DNA from: Polyangiaceae bacterium
GTDB taxonomy: Bacteria; Myxococcota_A; Polyangia; Polyangiales; Polyangiaceae
DNA: 64,000 bases
Assembly: GCA_016712345.1 (NCBI GenBank)
Contig: JADJRH010000011.1
Location: 1,488,001-1,552,000 of the forward strand
Direction: 5' to 3'
This document shows positions 1-7,512 of this stretch, piece after piece. A program made the translations under genes and the position numbers. The notes under the pieces were generated by a model. It saw only the letters and a list, made by a program, of their open reading frames with translations, was not told the origin of the DNA and ran no database searches. Numbering within the stretch: position 1 is the first letter of the stretch; every line of letters begins with the position of its first letter.

Positions 1-2159
1 TTGGCCAGATCCTCAAAGCGGCCTTGCTCTTCGGAAAGGAGGCGTTGCTTTTCGCGCGGCAACGACTCGCGTCTGGGGCCATAACGCTCGATAATATGCT
101 CGGACTTACCAAGCTGCCTCGCATGGTCTTCACACGGACTTGTGTCGCCCGCGACCCAAATCACGCGATTGCGAAACGCCTCTTGATCGCTTTTGGGCAC
201 CCAGGCGGTGGAGCTGCGGTCGTCCTTCTTGGGCAAGAAGCGAAAATCGATGGTCACGGTTGAGTCGTCGCGACTGTCTTGGAGCTTCACGTCGTGAGCC
301 TGGCGACCATCGGAGAACCACAAAGTCCAGGGGAAGGTGCGGCCTTTCCACTTGGCGCGCTCTTGCATAGAGCCGACGAGATCTTTGAGAGCGCCCTGAA
401 TGAGCTTGCTGATCTGTTCGTAGCTGATCTGCGTGTCGTCGCGCTCGCGCTGCCACTCTTGCCCTGCCGAACTTTGGATCTTGTAGCCTTGCTTTTCTGA
501 ATAAGAAAGAAGGCTCAGCTCGCGCAGCTTCTCAAGGGCCTCGGTAACGGCGTTGACTCGGCTGCCTTCTCCCAAGCGCGAGTAGAGGCACTTGGCTACG
601 AGTTCGGCCGTGGTGGGGACTTGCTCTTGAATCAGCTCCAAAAGAGCCACGGCTTTCGCGGCCCGCTGGGCGAGTTCGTCATCACGAACCTTGGGCTCGC
701 CGAAAATGCGACCCAGGGTGGTCTGCACATCGGCGTCGAGCGCCGATTGCTGAACTTCAAAAATGGAGTCGAGGGTGACGAGGCTTCCCAATTCGCGATC
801 GGCAAGCTTTTGTTCACGAAACAGCTCGCCAAGAAGCTGAAGCAGGCCACGGATCGCGTGATCGTCGCCTTGGATGCGCGTGGACCTGGAACGCAGGGCG
901 GTGGTGATCAGCATGAGAAGGTCGATATGACCGGGGAGCATCGGGTAGACTTCCACGAAGTCTTCTTCCGAGAGTTCTTCGCAGCCGTAACCATAAAGTT
1001 TGAGGGCGGCGCGGTTCGACCCGTCGCTGAAAAGAGCGCGAACCGCGCTGTCTCCCGCTGGGCTTTTTTTGAGCAGTCGTTTGTGAACCACGTCGCGAAT
1101 GTTAGTCGTCCCCAAATGAACGCGAAGTGCTGGGGGGAAGCGGTCTTTCAGCTTGCCGATATTGTTGTTTTCGGCCTGTTCTTCAAGCCTTTGCTGCCCC
1201 GTGGCAAAGAGCCAAACACGACCTTTGAGGCGCTGACCGAGTTCCGATACGAACGACTGGAGCTTGAGCATGCGGCTCTCGTCTTGATGGACATATTGGC
1301 TGACCTCATCGACCACCAGAAAGAGGGTCTTGTGCTCCTCCCGAATGTGGATCATGGCGTCGATGGCATCTACCGCTTCACGCACGCTGGTGCCGAGCCC
1401 GGTGCGCGCACCGGCGCGACTGTCGATCCAGCTCGTGGGGTCGGGATATCGATCGGGCTTCATCACGTGGAGAACGTGAGAGAAATGGTCGTCGGCCTGC
1501 TCTTCTTCTTTTGCAAGGCTCCAGTCTTTGCCCAGCGTTTTTTTGGCAGTGGCAACGAATGCGTCCCACTCGTTGTCGCGTTCCAGCCGAAGCTCGAAAT
1601 CGGCGACCAGATTGCTCTTCGAGCAGTAGCCGAGCCTCGTTTGAACGAGCCGCAACACGGCCGAGTGGATGTGCTCGTTATCCCGGGCAACCCCACCGAT
1701 GTCGAACACCACAGCCATCGGTTGAATGCGTTTTGTTAAAGCGTTCCACGCGTCGACAAGTTCTTGGCGCCGCGGCGAGTCGTCGCGCTTGAGGAGGGCC
1801 GACCAGAGGGGCGTGTTGTCGGGAAGGACGATGCCGTCGAGCGAGAGGCCCAAGAGCTTGGCGAAGCTCGACTTGCCGGAACCATAAAACCCTGAGATCC
1901 ACGAAGCGGGCAGTTCGGGCCCGTTCTTCTTGTTGAGTTCGTGCTCGATGCCCCTGAGGAGGTGAACGAACTGTTCGTGGATGCCCGACTTGCCTCGGTG
2001 CGCCCTGGGGTCACCTTCGCGGTAGCCACCGGTCACAATGTATTCGCTCACTTCGGACTGGAGCTTTTCGGGGGATTGCTCGTGAAAATAGACGACCGGT
2101 GGAATGTCACGGGTTACGTCGGCAACAAATAGGTCTCGGATCTTCATGGTGAGGCTCAT
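1..2159 (-). CDS. brxC: BREX system P-loop protein BrxC (3' part beyond the window edge)
   Basis: The ATG at 2159 overlaps the brxB stop as ATGA. The frame stays open to the left edge, giving about 719 residues of a protein that usually exceeds 1,000. The start MKIRDLF, then a conserved N-terminal block, leads to a Walker A motif GFYGSGKSS at residues 90-98 and a Walker B-like FLVVDEVSQYV near residue 280. This is the layout of BrxC/PglY, the large ATPase of BREX phage exclusion. BrxC is essential for the systems tested experimentally, but its exact role is unsettled. It is the fourth gene of a tightly overlapping minus-strand operon. The C-terminal end, and any pglX, pglZ, brxD or brxHI genes, would lie outside the window. 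The family call is firm. The stop codon and intactness cannot be judged here. Confidence 0.93.
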   Translation of the reverse strand, partial: MSLTMKIRDLFVADVTRDIPPVVYFHEQSPEKLQSEVSEYIVTGGYREGDPRAHRGKSGIHEQFVHLLRGIEHELNKKNGPELPASWISGFYGSGKSSFAKLLGLSLDGIVLPDNTPLWSALLKRDDSPRRQELVDAWNALTKRIQPMAVVFDIGGVARDNEHIHSAVLRLVQTRLGYCSKSNLVADFELRLERDNEWDAFVATAKKTLGKDWSLAKEEEQADDHFSHVLHVMKPDRYPDPTSWIDSRAGARTGLGTSVREAVDAIDAMIHIREEHKTLFLVVDEVSQYVHQDESRMLKLQSFVSELGQRLKGRVWLFATGQQRLEEQAENNNIGKLKDRFPPALRVHLGTTNIRDVVHKRLLKKSPAGDSAVRALFSDGSNRAALKLYGYGCEELSEEDFVEVYPMLPGHIDLLMLITTALRSRSTRIQGDDHAIRGLLQLLGELFREQKLADRELGSLVTLDSIFEVQQSALDADVQTTLGRIFGEPKVRDDELAQRAAKAVALLELIQEQVPTTAELVAKCLYSRLGEGSRVNAVTEALEKLRELSLLSYSEKQGYKIQSSAGQEWQRERDDTQISYEQISKLIQGALKDLVGSMQERAKWKGRTFPWTLWFSDGRQAHDVKLQDSRDDSTVTIDFRFLPKKDDRSSTAWVPKSDQEAFRNRVIWVAGDTSPCEDHARQLGKSEHIIERYGPRRESLPREKQRLLSEEQGRFEDLA

Positions 2160-2794
2160 GGGTAGATACGTGGGCGGTAGTCGCGATCAGCGTCGAGTTC
2201 GCCCATAAAAGAGAGGGCGGTGGTGTCGGTTCGCGTGCCGGGATAGAGCAGCACCACCGGGATGTTTCTCGTCTTGCCGTCGATGTGTTTGAGGAGCGCA
2301 GAAGAGCGGAAAAAGGGGTAAAGGGCACCTGCCCGGCCGATGAAAACCAGCGTGCGATCGGCGCGGTCGGGGTGCTGATCGGCGAGTTCACTGATGAGCC
2401 GAGCCACGTCGGCGGCGATACCGGTAGGGCCCTCAATGTGAGGGGCGATCTTGTCGCGTAGGTGAGCCAGGGCGCGATCGGGATCTTTCTTGTAGAGTCG
2501 ATTCTCGCGTTCGATGAGTGCCTTGACGGACGCTTCGCCCGTGGCGCGAATTCGATCCAGCAAGAGTTTTTGGAGAGAGATCGGCAGCACACCCCAGCCC
2601 TCGGCGCGTAGCTCAACGGTGAGGTGGTGCACCAACGCGCGAAGTTTGAATTCTTCGTGGGGCCGATAGGGCAAGATCGCGAAACGGTAGTTTCGCATGG
2701 TGCTGATACGAGGGCCGCCTTCGGCAATCAGATCACTCTTCAGCGCCGAAAAAGCCTCTGTAAGCGAACTTTCCTGAAAAATCGGCTCTGTCAC
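2156..2794 (-). CDS. brxB: BREX protein BrxB (DUF1788 family)
   Basis: About 212 residues, the usual size for BrxB. A GTG start at 2794 is chosen because it overlaps the brxA stop as GTGA, giving VTEPIFQ at the N-terminus. An upstream in-frame start at 2836 would overlap brxA by 46 bp. The protein carries the DUF1788-type text: ISTMRNYRFAILPYRPHEEF early, a central helical part, and RTLVFIGRAGALYPFFRSS near the C-terminus. BrxB is a small conserved BREX component of unknown biochemical role. The stop overlaps the brxC start by 4 bp, so translation is probably coupled. Family assignment rests on sequence pattern plus gene order. Confidence 0.9.
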   Translation of the reverse strand: MTEPIFQESSLTEAFSALKSDLIAEGGPRISTMRNYRFAILPYRPHEEFKLRALVHHLTVELRAEGWGVLPISLQKLLLDRIRATGEASVKALIERENRLYKKDPDRALAHLRDKIAPHIEGPTGIAADVARLISELADQHPDRADRTLVFIGRAGALYPFFRSSALLKHIDGKTRNIPVVLLYPGTRTDTTALSFMGELDADRDYRPRIYP

Positions 2795-3594
2795 GGCGCC
2801 ACCTCGGCCCAAGCTGTTAATGTCGGCGCTTGCCACTCAAGTTCGGTCAGATGGCCCATACGGCGGTAGGTGATCCCTGTGAGTGCGCGGAGGCGCTGGT
2901 CGAGAAATCCTTCCACAAGGCCGACCGAGGCGAGGTAGGGGTTTTCTGTGAGAGTTCCCGCGAAGCGAGTTCCGCGCAATAGGTAGAGAAGATAGGTCAG
3001 CGCGAAGTCGGACACCTTGGGAAGAACGACAGCGCGCGCGGCGCGGGTGGTAGACACGAGGCCGGCTTCGCCCGCCGCGGAAAGCAGCTTGCTCGCGAAC
3101 TGAACGTAGGTGGCGGCTGACCATCGTTCGGGAAACGCAGCTTGAACCCACCGGAGGACCACGTCGCGGTCAACCTTGGCGTCGCGGTGCGCGCGACGCT
3201 CCACCAAGAATGTTCCGCTGAAGAGGCGGTAGAGGGGATCGGAAAGTTGAAGATGAAAATGGCAGATCGCCTGCCTCGTTGCAGCATCCATCGTGCGCTG
3301 GGTGCGCAGCACCGAAAGCGCTTCAGGAAATGCGTCGTAACGTTGAGCAAAGGTGGAGAGAAGAAACCTAACGCGGTCGAGGCTCTTGTTCCCAAACCAC
3401 CGTTGTTCAAAGGCGATCAGTGGGCGTTCGCCCGGGGGCACCATGGGGTCAACGTGCTCCCAATACGAGCGCGAGTCTTCCACCCCGAGCGAAAGGCGGA
3501 GGATGCGCGTATGGATCTCGCTTGCTTCGGTGGACTGCTGCGCGCGCACACCGGCGGACTGGAAGGGCAGAACGGCGGCATCCACGGTGTTCAC
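2791..3594 (-). CDS. brxA: BREX protein BrxA (DUF1819 family)
   Basis: 267 residues. The GTG start at 3594 overlaps the upstream stop as GTGA. The central segment DRVRFLLSTFAQRYDAFPEALSV and the ICHFHLQLSDPLYRLFSGTFLVERR block, followed by residues describing a helical DNA-binding-like fold, match the BrxA/DUF1819 family. BrxA proteins are small helical proteins resembling NusB and are present in most BREX types. The position directly before brxB is the usual one. Length and order are intact and no frameshift is seen. The gene belongs to one operon running 4154 to beyond position 1, with every junction overlapping by 4 bp. Confidence 0.9.
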   Translation of the reverse strand: MNTVDAAVLPFQSAGVRAQQSTEASEIHTRILRLSLGVEDSRSYWEHVDPMVPPGERPLIAFEQRWFGNKSLDRVRFLLSTFAQRYDAFPEALSVLRTQRTMDAATRQAICHFHLQLSDPLYRLFSGTFLVERRAHRDAKVDRDVVLRWVQAAFPERWSAATYVQFASKLLSAAGEAGLVSTTRAARAVVLPKVSDFALTYLLYLLRGTRFAGTLTENPYLASVGLVEGFLDQRLRALTGITYRRMGHLTELEWQAPTLTAWAEVAP

Positions 3595-4154
3595 TCCAGC
3601 CGGTAAAATGGAAGGGGATAGTGGTCGGGAAACGGAACCAGGGCCGCCGCGAGGGATTGAACCATCGCTTTGGGATTGCCGGGGAGCGAACCTTTGATCT
3701 GTCTGCCGCCAGACATTGTGGTGAAAGAAACGCCTGGATGTTGGAGTGCCGCGACGAGCGCCTCTTTCGAAAATGCGGCACCCAGGGGTACAGGGAACGC
3801 CAGAGCCTCGTGCGGTTTTCGACGCGAGCGTTTGAGGGCCGCCAATCGATCCGAGAGCTGCTCGTCAACCTCGAACCCCAAAAAGTAGAGTGTTCGCATT
3901 CGGTCGGGATCGGCGATTTTGCCGCGCATTTTTGCATCTACTCTTCGCGCAGCTTCACGGACGGCCTCCAGCGCCGCCCACTCGTGGGTTTGGGGGAGCA
4001 GGCGAGCGAAAAAGTCGCCCCCACCGTCGTCGCTGACCAGGTCGGTATCCCAAAAGGCGAGCCGCGGAGGCGAGCAGCGGCCTTCACCGGCCCAAGCGAC
4101 GGCAATCTGCACGGCAAGAATGGAGTCGAGGTCGGCGTCGGGAAGAGTGGGCAT
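3591..4154 (-). CDS. brxE: BrxE-like first protein of a type 6 BREX operon
   Basis: 187 residues, starting MPTLPDADLDSILAVQIAVAWAGEG. It is the first gene of the BREX operon, ahead of brxA, brxB and brxC. In the published classification the order brxE-brxA-brxB-brxC is the signature of BREX type 6. The text LAFWDTDLVSDDGGGDFFARLLPQTHEWAALEAVREAARRVD agrees with the small BrxE family, which has no known enzymatic activity. No catalytic motif is visible. The ATG at 4154 has no strong ribosome site, so a nearby alternative start is possible. The promoter should lie in 4155-4365, the divergent gap shared with the antitoxin gene. The name depends mainly on gene order. Confidence 0.75.
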   Translation of the reverse strand: MPTLPDADLDSILAVQIAVAWAGEGRCSPPRLAFWDTDLVSDDGGGDFFARLLPQTHEWAALEAVREAARRVDAKMRGKIADPDRMRTLYFLGFEVDEQLSDRLAALKRSRRKPHEALAFPVPLGAAFSKEALVAALQHPGVSFTTMSGGRQIKGSLPGNPKAMVQSLAAALVPFPDHYPLPFYRLE

Positions 4155-4365
4155 GGGTTAAAGAGGCACAGGGCGTCGGTGGAGGTGAGCGGAGGACTTG
4201 AGCAGCAAGTTTAGGGCTGATCTGGGTCTCGCATACACCAACGCGGGGTCGATGTCCAGCCGGTTGAGTTGCATTGGGCGTATGCAAACCGCTCGCGCGC
4301 GCGCCGCAGCCGAATCCGATCGCACTTGCGCGCGGTGCTCCGGGACTGCTAAGTCGAAGCACGTT

Positions 4366-4602
4366 ATGAGTGCCCACGCCGAACGACTCACGCTCGAAGC
4401 TTTGGCTCTCCCCGCAAGTCAGCGGGCGGAGCTTGCGCATCAGCTCATCGCGAGCCTCCATGAAGGAACGACGGTCGCGCAGGCTGAAGGCATGGGCAGC
4501 GCTGAAGCGAGTCGAAGGCTCGGCGAGATCGAACGAGGGGAAGTCCAACCTATCTCGCAAGAAGAGCTGTTCGCTCGGGTACGCCAACGGCTTGCGGGAT
4601 GA
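4366..4602 (+). CDS. Addiction-module antitoxin-like protein (TIGR02574 type)
   Basis: 78 residues from the ATG at 4366 (MSAHAERLTLEALALPASQRAELAHQLI). The LxxxALxLPxxxRAELAxxLIxSL pattern followed by an acidic, helix-rich end is typical of the small antitoxins that precede RelE/ParE-type toxins. An upstream in-frame ATG at 4198 would add residues unlike this family. The stop codon overlaps an ATG as TGATG, the usual coupling to a toxin gene, but the toxin reading frame is only a stub (next entry). The gene therefore looks like an orphan antitoxin left by a deletion or recombination event between the BREX operon and the sigma-like gene. Confidence 0.75.
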   Translation: MSAHAERLTLEALALPASQRAELAHQLIASLHEGTTVAQAEGMGSAEASRRLGEIERGEVQPISQEELFARVRQRLAG

Positions 4603-4629
4603 GGCTTGCCTATCATCCGTGCGAAGTGC
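4599..4629 (+). pseudogene. 5' stub of a RelE/ParE-type toxin gene
   Basis: The ATG at 4599 overlaps the antitoxin stop and encodes MRLAYHP. Family members commonly begin with a short strand of this kind (basic residue, hydrophobics, then HP). Right after it the reading frame runs into the 3' end of the opposite-strand sigma-like gene (stop at 4630-4632) and the downstream text is only its antisense. About 7-9 codons of the toxin therefore remain. Identification from so few residues is tentative and rests on the antitoxin context. Confidence 0.45.
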
Positions 4630-5244
4630 TCACCCCTCGGTTGCAGCGTCGCCGCCTTCAAACGCCGCCCGCAGCCGCTGCAACGCCCGCGAATAACACG
4701 AAAACACGGTCGCCTTGTGCATCTTCAACGCCTGCCCGATCTCCTCAAACGACTCGCCGCCGTACCCATGCCTGTCGAGCACCGACCGCTCCGGCTCCGG
4801 CAACCGCTCCACCGCGCGCCGCAGCCGAATCCGATCGACATTGCCTTCCACGTCTTCACGCGGGTCGCGCACTGCCAGTGCACCCGCGGCGTCCAACTCG
4901 ACAGTGAAACCGGCCGCCGCGTCGGCGACCAACGCTTGGAGGGCGTCGGCGCTGCTCGGCCCCTGCCCAAACCCCAGCGCTTCGTCTGCCAACATCGCCG
5001 CATCGGCCGCTTTTTCAGCGCTCACCGCGGCCGATGATGCCAGTGCCGCCGGGCCGCGCAGCTGCCGCGTTTCCTTCCGCAGCCCATCCAGCACGGCCCA
5101 CCGCGTGCGCTGCAAGACAAAGCGCGACACCGAACCGCGCCCGTCCCACTTGTTCAACGCGTTGACCGCAGCCGCCTGGGCAAAGCTGCGAATAATGCCT
5201 TGCTGCACGCGCCGGTGAAACCGATGAAACATCTGCTCGGTCAC
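4630..5244 (-). CDS. Sigma-70-like protein, possibly N-terminally damaged
   Basis: The C-terminal part is a clear sigma region 4: LPEPERSVLDRHGYGGESFEEIGQALKMHKATVFSCYSRALQRLRAAF. The N-terminal part (GRGSVSRFVLQRTRWAVLDGLRKETR) resembles region 2 of sigma factors that begin with a longer helical segment. A GTG at 5244 (VTEQMFHRF) is used as start. The frame is open to 5403, but the added residues are unlike the family. An ATG at 5288 opens a different frame (MVDPQQTTRFALRRR, then stop) that would join this one after a single-base shift, so the gene may be a frameshifted relic. It directs RNA polymerase to promoters if functional. The alanine-rich middle is poorly conserved. Confidence 0.6.
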   Translation of the reverse strand: MTEQMFHRFHRRVQQGIIRSFAQAAAVNALNKWDGRGSVSRFVLQRTRWAVLDGLRKETRQLRGPAALASSAAVSAEKAADAAMLADEALGFGQGPSSADALQALVADAAAGFTVELDAAGALAVRDPREDVEGNVDRIRLRRAVERLPEPERSVLDRHGYGGESFEEIGQALKMHKATVFSCYSRALQRLRAAFEGGDAATEG

Positions 5245-5366
5245 CGTCTCCGCAATGCGAAGCGCGTGGTTTGCTGGGGGTCGACCATGAACAGATGAGA
5301 CGGGGCGACTGGTTCGCGGCGGGTTGAGCCTGCCGGGGGGCGCATGCCCGCAGATCGTGCCCAGTG

Positions 5367-7040
5367 CTAAGCTCCCAAGCAGTCCTCGACCCGCTTCACC
5401 CATACCCGTTTGCCATCGAACGCCATCGCATATTCGTGCACGGGTGTTGCTCCCGCGTTTTCGAGTTCCGCCGCGTATTTGCGGTTGCGGACTTGCTTCG
5501 CTGCCTTTTGGAGCGCCTGCTCGGGTGTTTCATTGCCGAACGGCACCTTCAGCTCCATGACCACGCCCGGCCGCCCCGTTGTCTTGGGGATCATCAGCAC
5601 GTCGGCGCGACCGTAACCCGATTCGCGGTTTGAGCGAACCGCGTAGTGCGATTCTAAGTGCACCAAGAGCCCGAGCACCAGCCCATGGTAGAGCTTTTCC
5701 GGCTCGCGCCCCGCCCCGTCCTGATAGGACAAGACCGTCAATAGTATCTGCTGGAGAAACGCCTCGACAGTGGATGTTTCCCCGTCCAGCAGCGCTTGCA
5801 CAAGCTCGTCGAGCATGCTCCGATCAGGGACGGCCCGGCGGAGCCAATTGCGGAACATGTTCTCGTAAACGATTTGGATTTCTTTATTGGGAATGCACAA
5901 AACCCCCGTATATCGCCCTTCGTGGAACACGAGTTTCGCCAGCTTGAGGTACCCAGAAAAGAGCAAGAAATTCCAAAGCGCGTCGGGCCGCTGGTCGATG
6001 TCCCGAAGCACAATGTTGTCGTCGAGAGGCACCTCAATGGTCTCGCCATGGAGCAGCGCCGCCGACATCGCGGAGAGTCCCATCCCCTGCCGCGTTGCAA
6101 GGCGCTCAATGAGATCGTGCGAACTCGTGTTGATCCAATACGGCCCAAGGATACCTTTTTTTACATAATTGAGAATCGACCAGGGGTTATAGATCACCTG
6201 CCCGCCGAAGACATATCCGTTGTACCAGGACCGGACCTCTTCGAGGTGCTGTGGGTCGACGATGCTCGCCACTTCTTCTTCGGTGAACCCGAACGACGTC
6301 GCGTAAGTAGGGCTCATGATCGAATGCACGTCGATGTTGTTCAGCCCCGAGAACATGTTTTCTTTCGACACGCGCAGGATGCCCGTCAGCACGCCCTTGA
6401 AGAGGGCTGAATTGTCTTTGAGGGCTGCGGATAGGAAATTGCGGAAGAACAGGACAATATCGTCGAAAAACCCGTTCACGTAGCCCGATTGAATGGGCGT
6501 GTCGTATTCGTCGATCAGAATGACGATGCGCTCTCCATGATGCTCTTGCAGCACCTCCATGAGATCCAATAGCGATGATTCCAGATCAGTCTTGCTCGCC
6601 GTGCCCGACAATAACCTTTCGAGCCGATGCGCTCGACCCGTATCAAGGGGTTTGCCATCGATCACATACCGATGCTCGCGGCAAAGTCGCTCGATTTGCT
6701 TTCCAATCTCAACCAACGTTTCGGCGAATGTCTTTGCCTTCACATCCTTGAACGTGACAAACAACGTTGGATACTTCTGAAAGTGCGCCATTGCCTTGGG
6801 GTCGCGCGTAACGGCCAAACCCTCGAACAAGTGGGATAGGTTTTCGTCGGTTTTGCGGAGGAAGTAGCCGAGCGCCGAGATGTTGATCGTTTTGCCAAAC
6901 CGCCGCGGACGCGGGAAAAGCAGGACCAGGCTTGGATCCGCCAGCACCTGAGCGATAAATTCTGTCTTGTCGACGTATCCCTGCCCCGCTTCGCGAAGCG
7001 GGCGAAAATCAGATTGACCAATGGCAGGAACGAACTTCAC
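5367..7040 (-). CDS. AAA-ATPase-like protein with C-terminal PD-(D/E)XK nuclease domain
   Basis: 557 residues from a GTG at 7040, chosen because a GGAGG ribosome site lies 8 bp upstream and the paralogue at 62322 starts at the same alignment point. Residues 1-350 form the AAA-ATPase-like domain: QGYVDKTEFIAQ, the nucleotide loop PRPRRFGKT at 43-51, and the Walker B-like VILIDEYDTPI. The C-terminal domain carries the DUF1703 nuclease pattern with D480 (GYGRADV) and E496-L-K498. Such proteins are abundant in Bacteroidetes and myxobacteria, usually in many copies per genome. Their role is unknown; defence or mobile-element functions have been suggested. No mobile-element ends flank it here, but a tandem repeat lies just upstream. 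Confidence 0.88.
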   Translation of the reverse strand: MKFVPAIGQSDFRPLREAGQGYVDKTEFIAQVLADPSLVLLFPRPRRFGKTINISALGYFLRKTDENLSHLFEGLAVTRDPKAMAHFQKYPTLFVTFKDVKAKTFAETLVEIGKQIERLCREHRYVIDGKPLDTGRAHRLERLLSGTASKTDLESSLLDLMEVLQEHHGERIVILIDEYDTPIQSGYVNGFFDDIVLFFRNFLSAALKDNSALFKGVLTGILRVSKENMFSGLNNIDVHSIMSPTYATSFGFTEEEVASIVDPQHLEEVRSWYNGYVFGGQVIYNPWSILNYVKKGILGPYWINTSSHDLIERLATRQGMGLSAMSAALLHGETIEVPLDDNIVLRDIDQRPDALWNFLLFSGYLKLAKLVFHEGRYTGVLCIPNKEIQIVYENMFRNWLRRAVPDRSMLDELVQALLDGETSTVEAFLQQILLTVLSYQDGAGREPEKLYHGLVLGLLVHLESHYAVRSNRESGYGRADVLMIPKTTGRPGVVMELKVPFGNETPEQALQKAAKQVRNRKYAAELENAGATPVHEYAMAFDGKRVWVKRVEDCLGA

Positions 7041-7092
7041 CAGGACACCTCCGTCGGGCGCCCGTGCACTCTCGCCCAGCAAGCGTATGAAG

Positions 7093-7290
7093 TCAAGGCT
7101 CGGCCCGATGGAGCCAGAAATGCGAAATGTCCAGATCACCGAACGGAGGCAGCATAGCGTGCTCTTCCTCGCGAGCGAGGGCGGTAAGCGCTGGGCGACC
7201 GTCGATCGTCCCGAACACCTCCACCGTGTGGGGCAACGACAGCGCATTCTCGGCGTTGTTGGCCTTTTGAGGCGGCCTGCGAGCAAGTCC
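7093..7290 (-). other. Unrecognised open frame, probable gene remnant
   Basis: Just upstream of the ATPase-like gene the minus strand has an open frame reading ALSLPHTVEVFGTIDGRP and ALAREEEHAMLPPFGDLD before a TGA at 7093-7095. The composition looks coding, but there is no good start codon: upstream it runs into the 86-bp tandem repeat. It may be the 3' remnant of a lost gene. No family is recognised. Confidence 0.3.
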
Positions 7291-7466
7291 GATTAGCAGG
7301 TAAACGGGTCGGGGAAAGGGCAGGGGGCAAGTCAGACCTGCTCACAGGGTGGTCGGTCGGCCCTGCGAGCAAGTCCGATTAGCAAGTAAACGGGTCGGGG
7401 AAAGGGCAGGGGGCAAGTCAGACCTGCTCACAGGGTGATCGGTCGGCCTTGCGAGCAAGTCCGATT
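7279..7466. repeat. 86-bp direct tandem repeat, two full units plus a start of a third
   Basis: The 16-mer gcgagcaagtccgatt begins at 7279, 7365 and 7451, an exact 86-bp period. Units one and two differ at only a few positions. Each full unit has an imperfect inverted repeat: the 16-mer at its start pairs with agtcagacctgctcac about 50 bp later (roughly 12 of 16 positions). It occupies the gap between two minus-strand genes. Confidence 0.9.
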
Positions 7467-7512
7467 CGCCCGCAGGAACCAGCCGTCGAGCTGGTCCGAC
7501 ATCGGAACGACC

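Noticed and set aside
621..1739. 372-residue plus-strand open frame
   Set aside because: Antisense to brxC, whose frame has clear Walker motifs; high GC produces long antisense frames.
4599..4907. 102-residue plus-strand frame as a full toxin
   Set aside because: Only the first seven residues resemble a toxin; the rest is antisense of the sigma-like gene.
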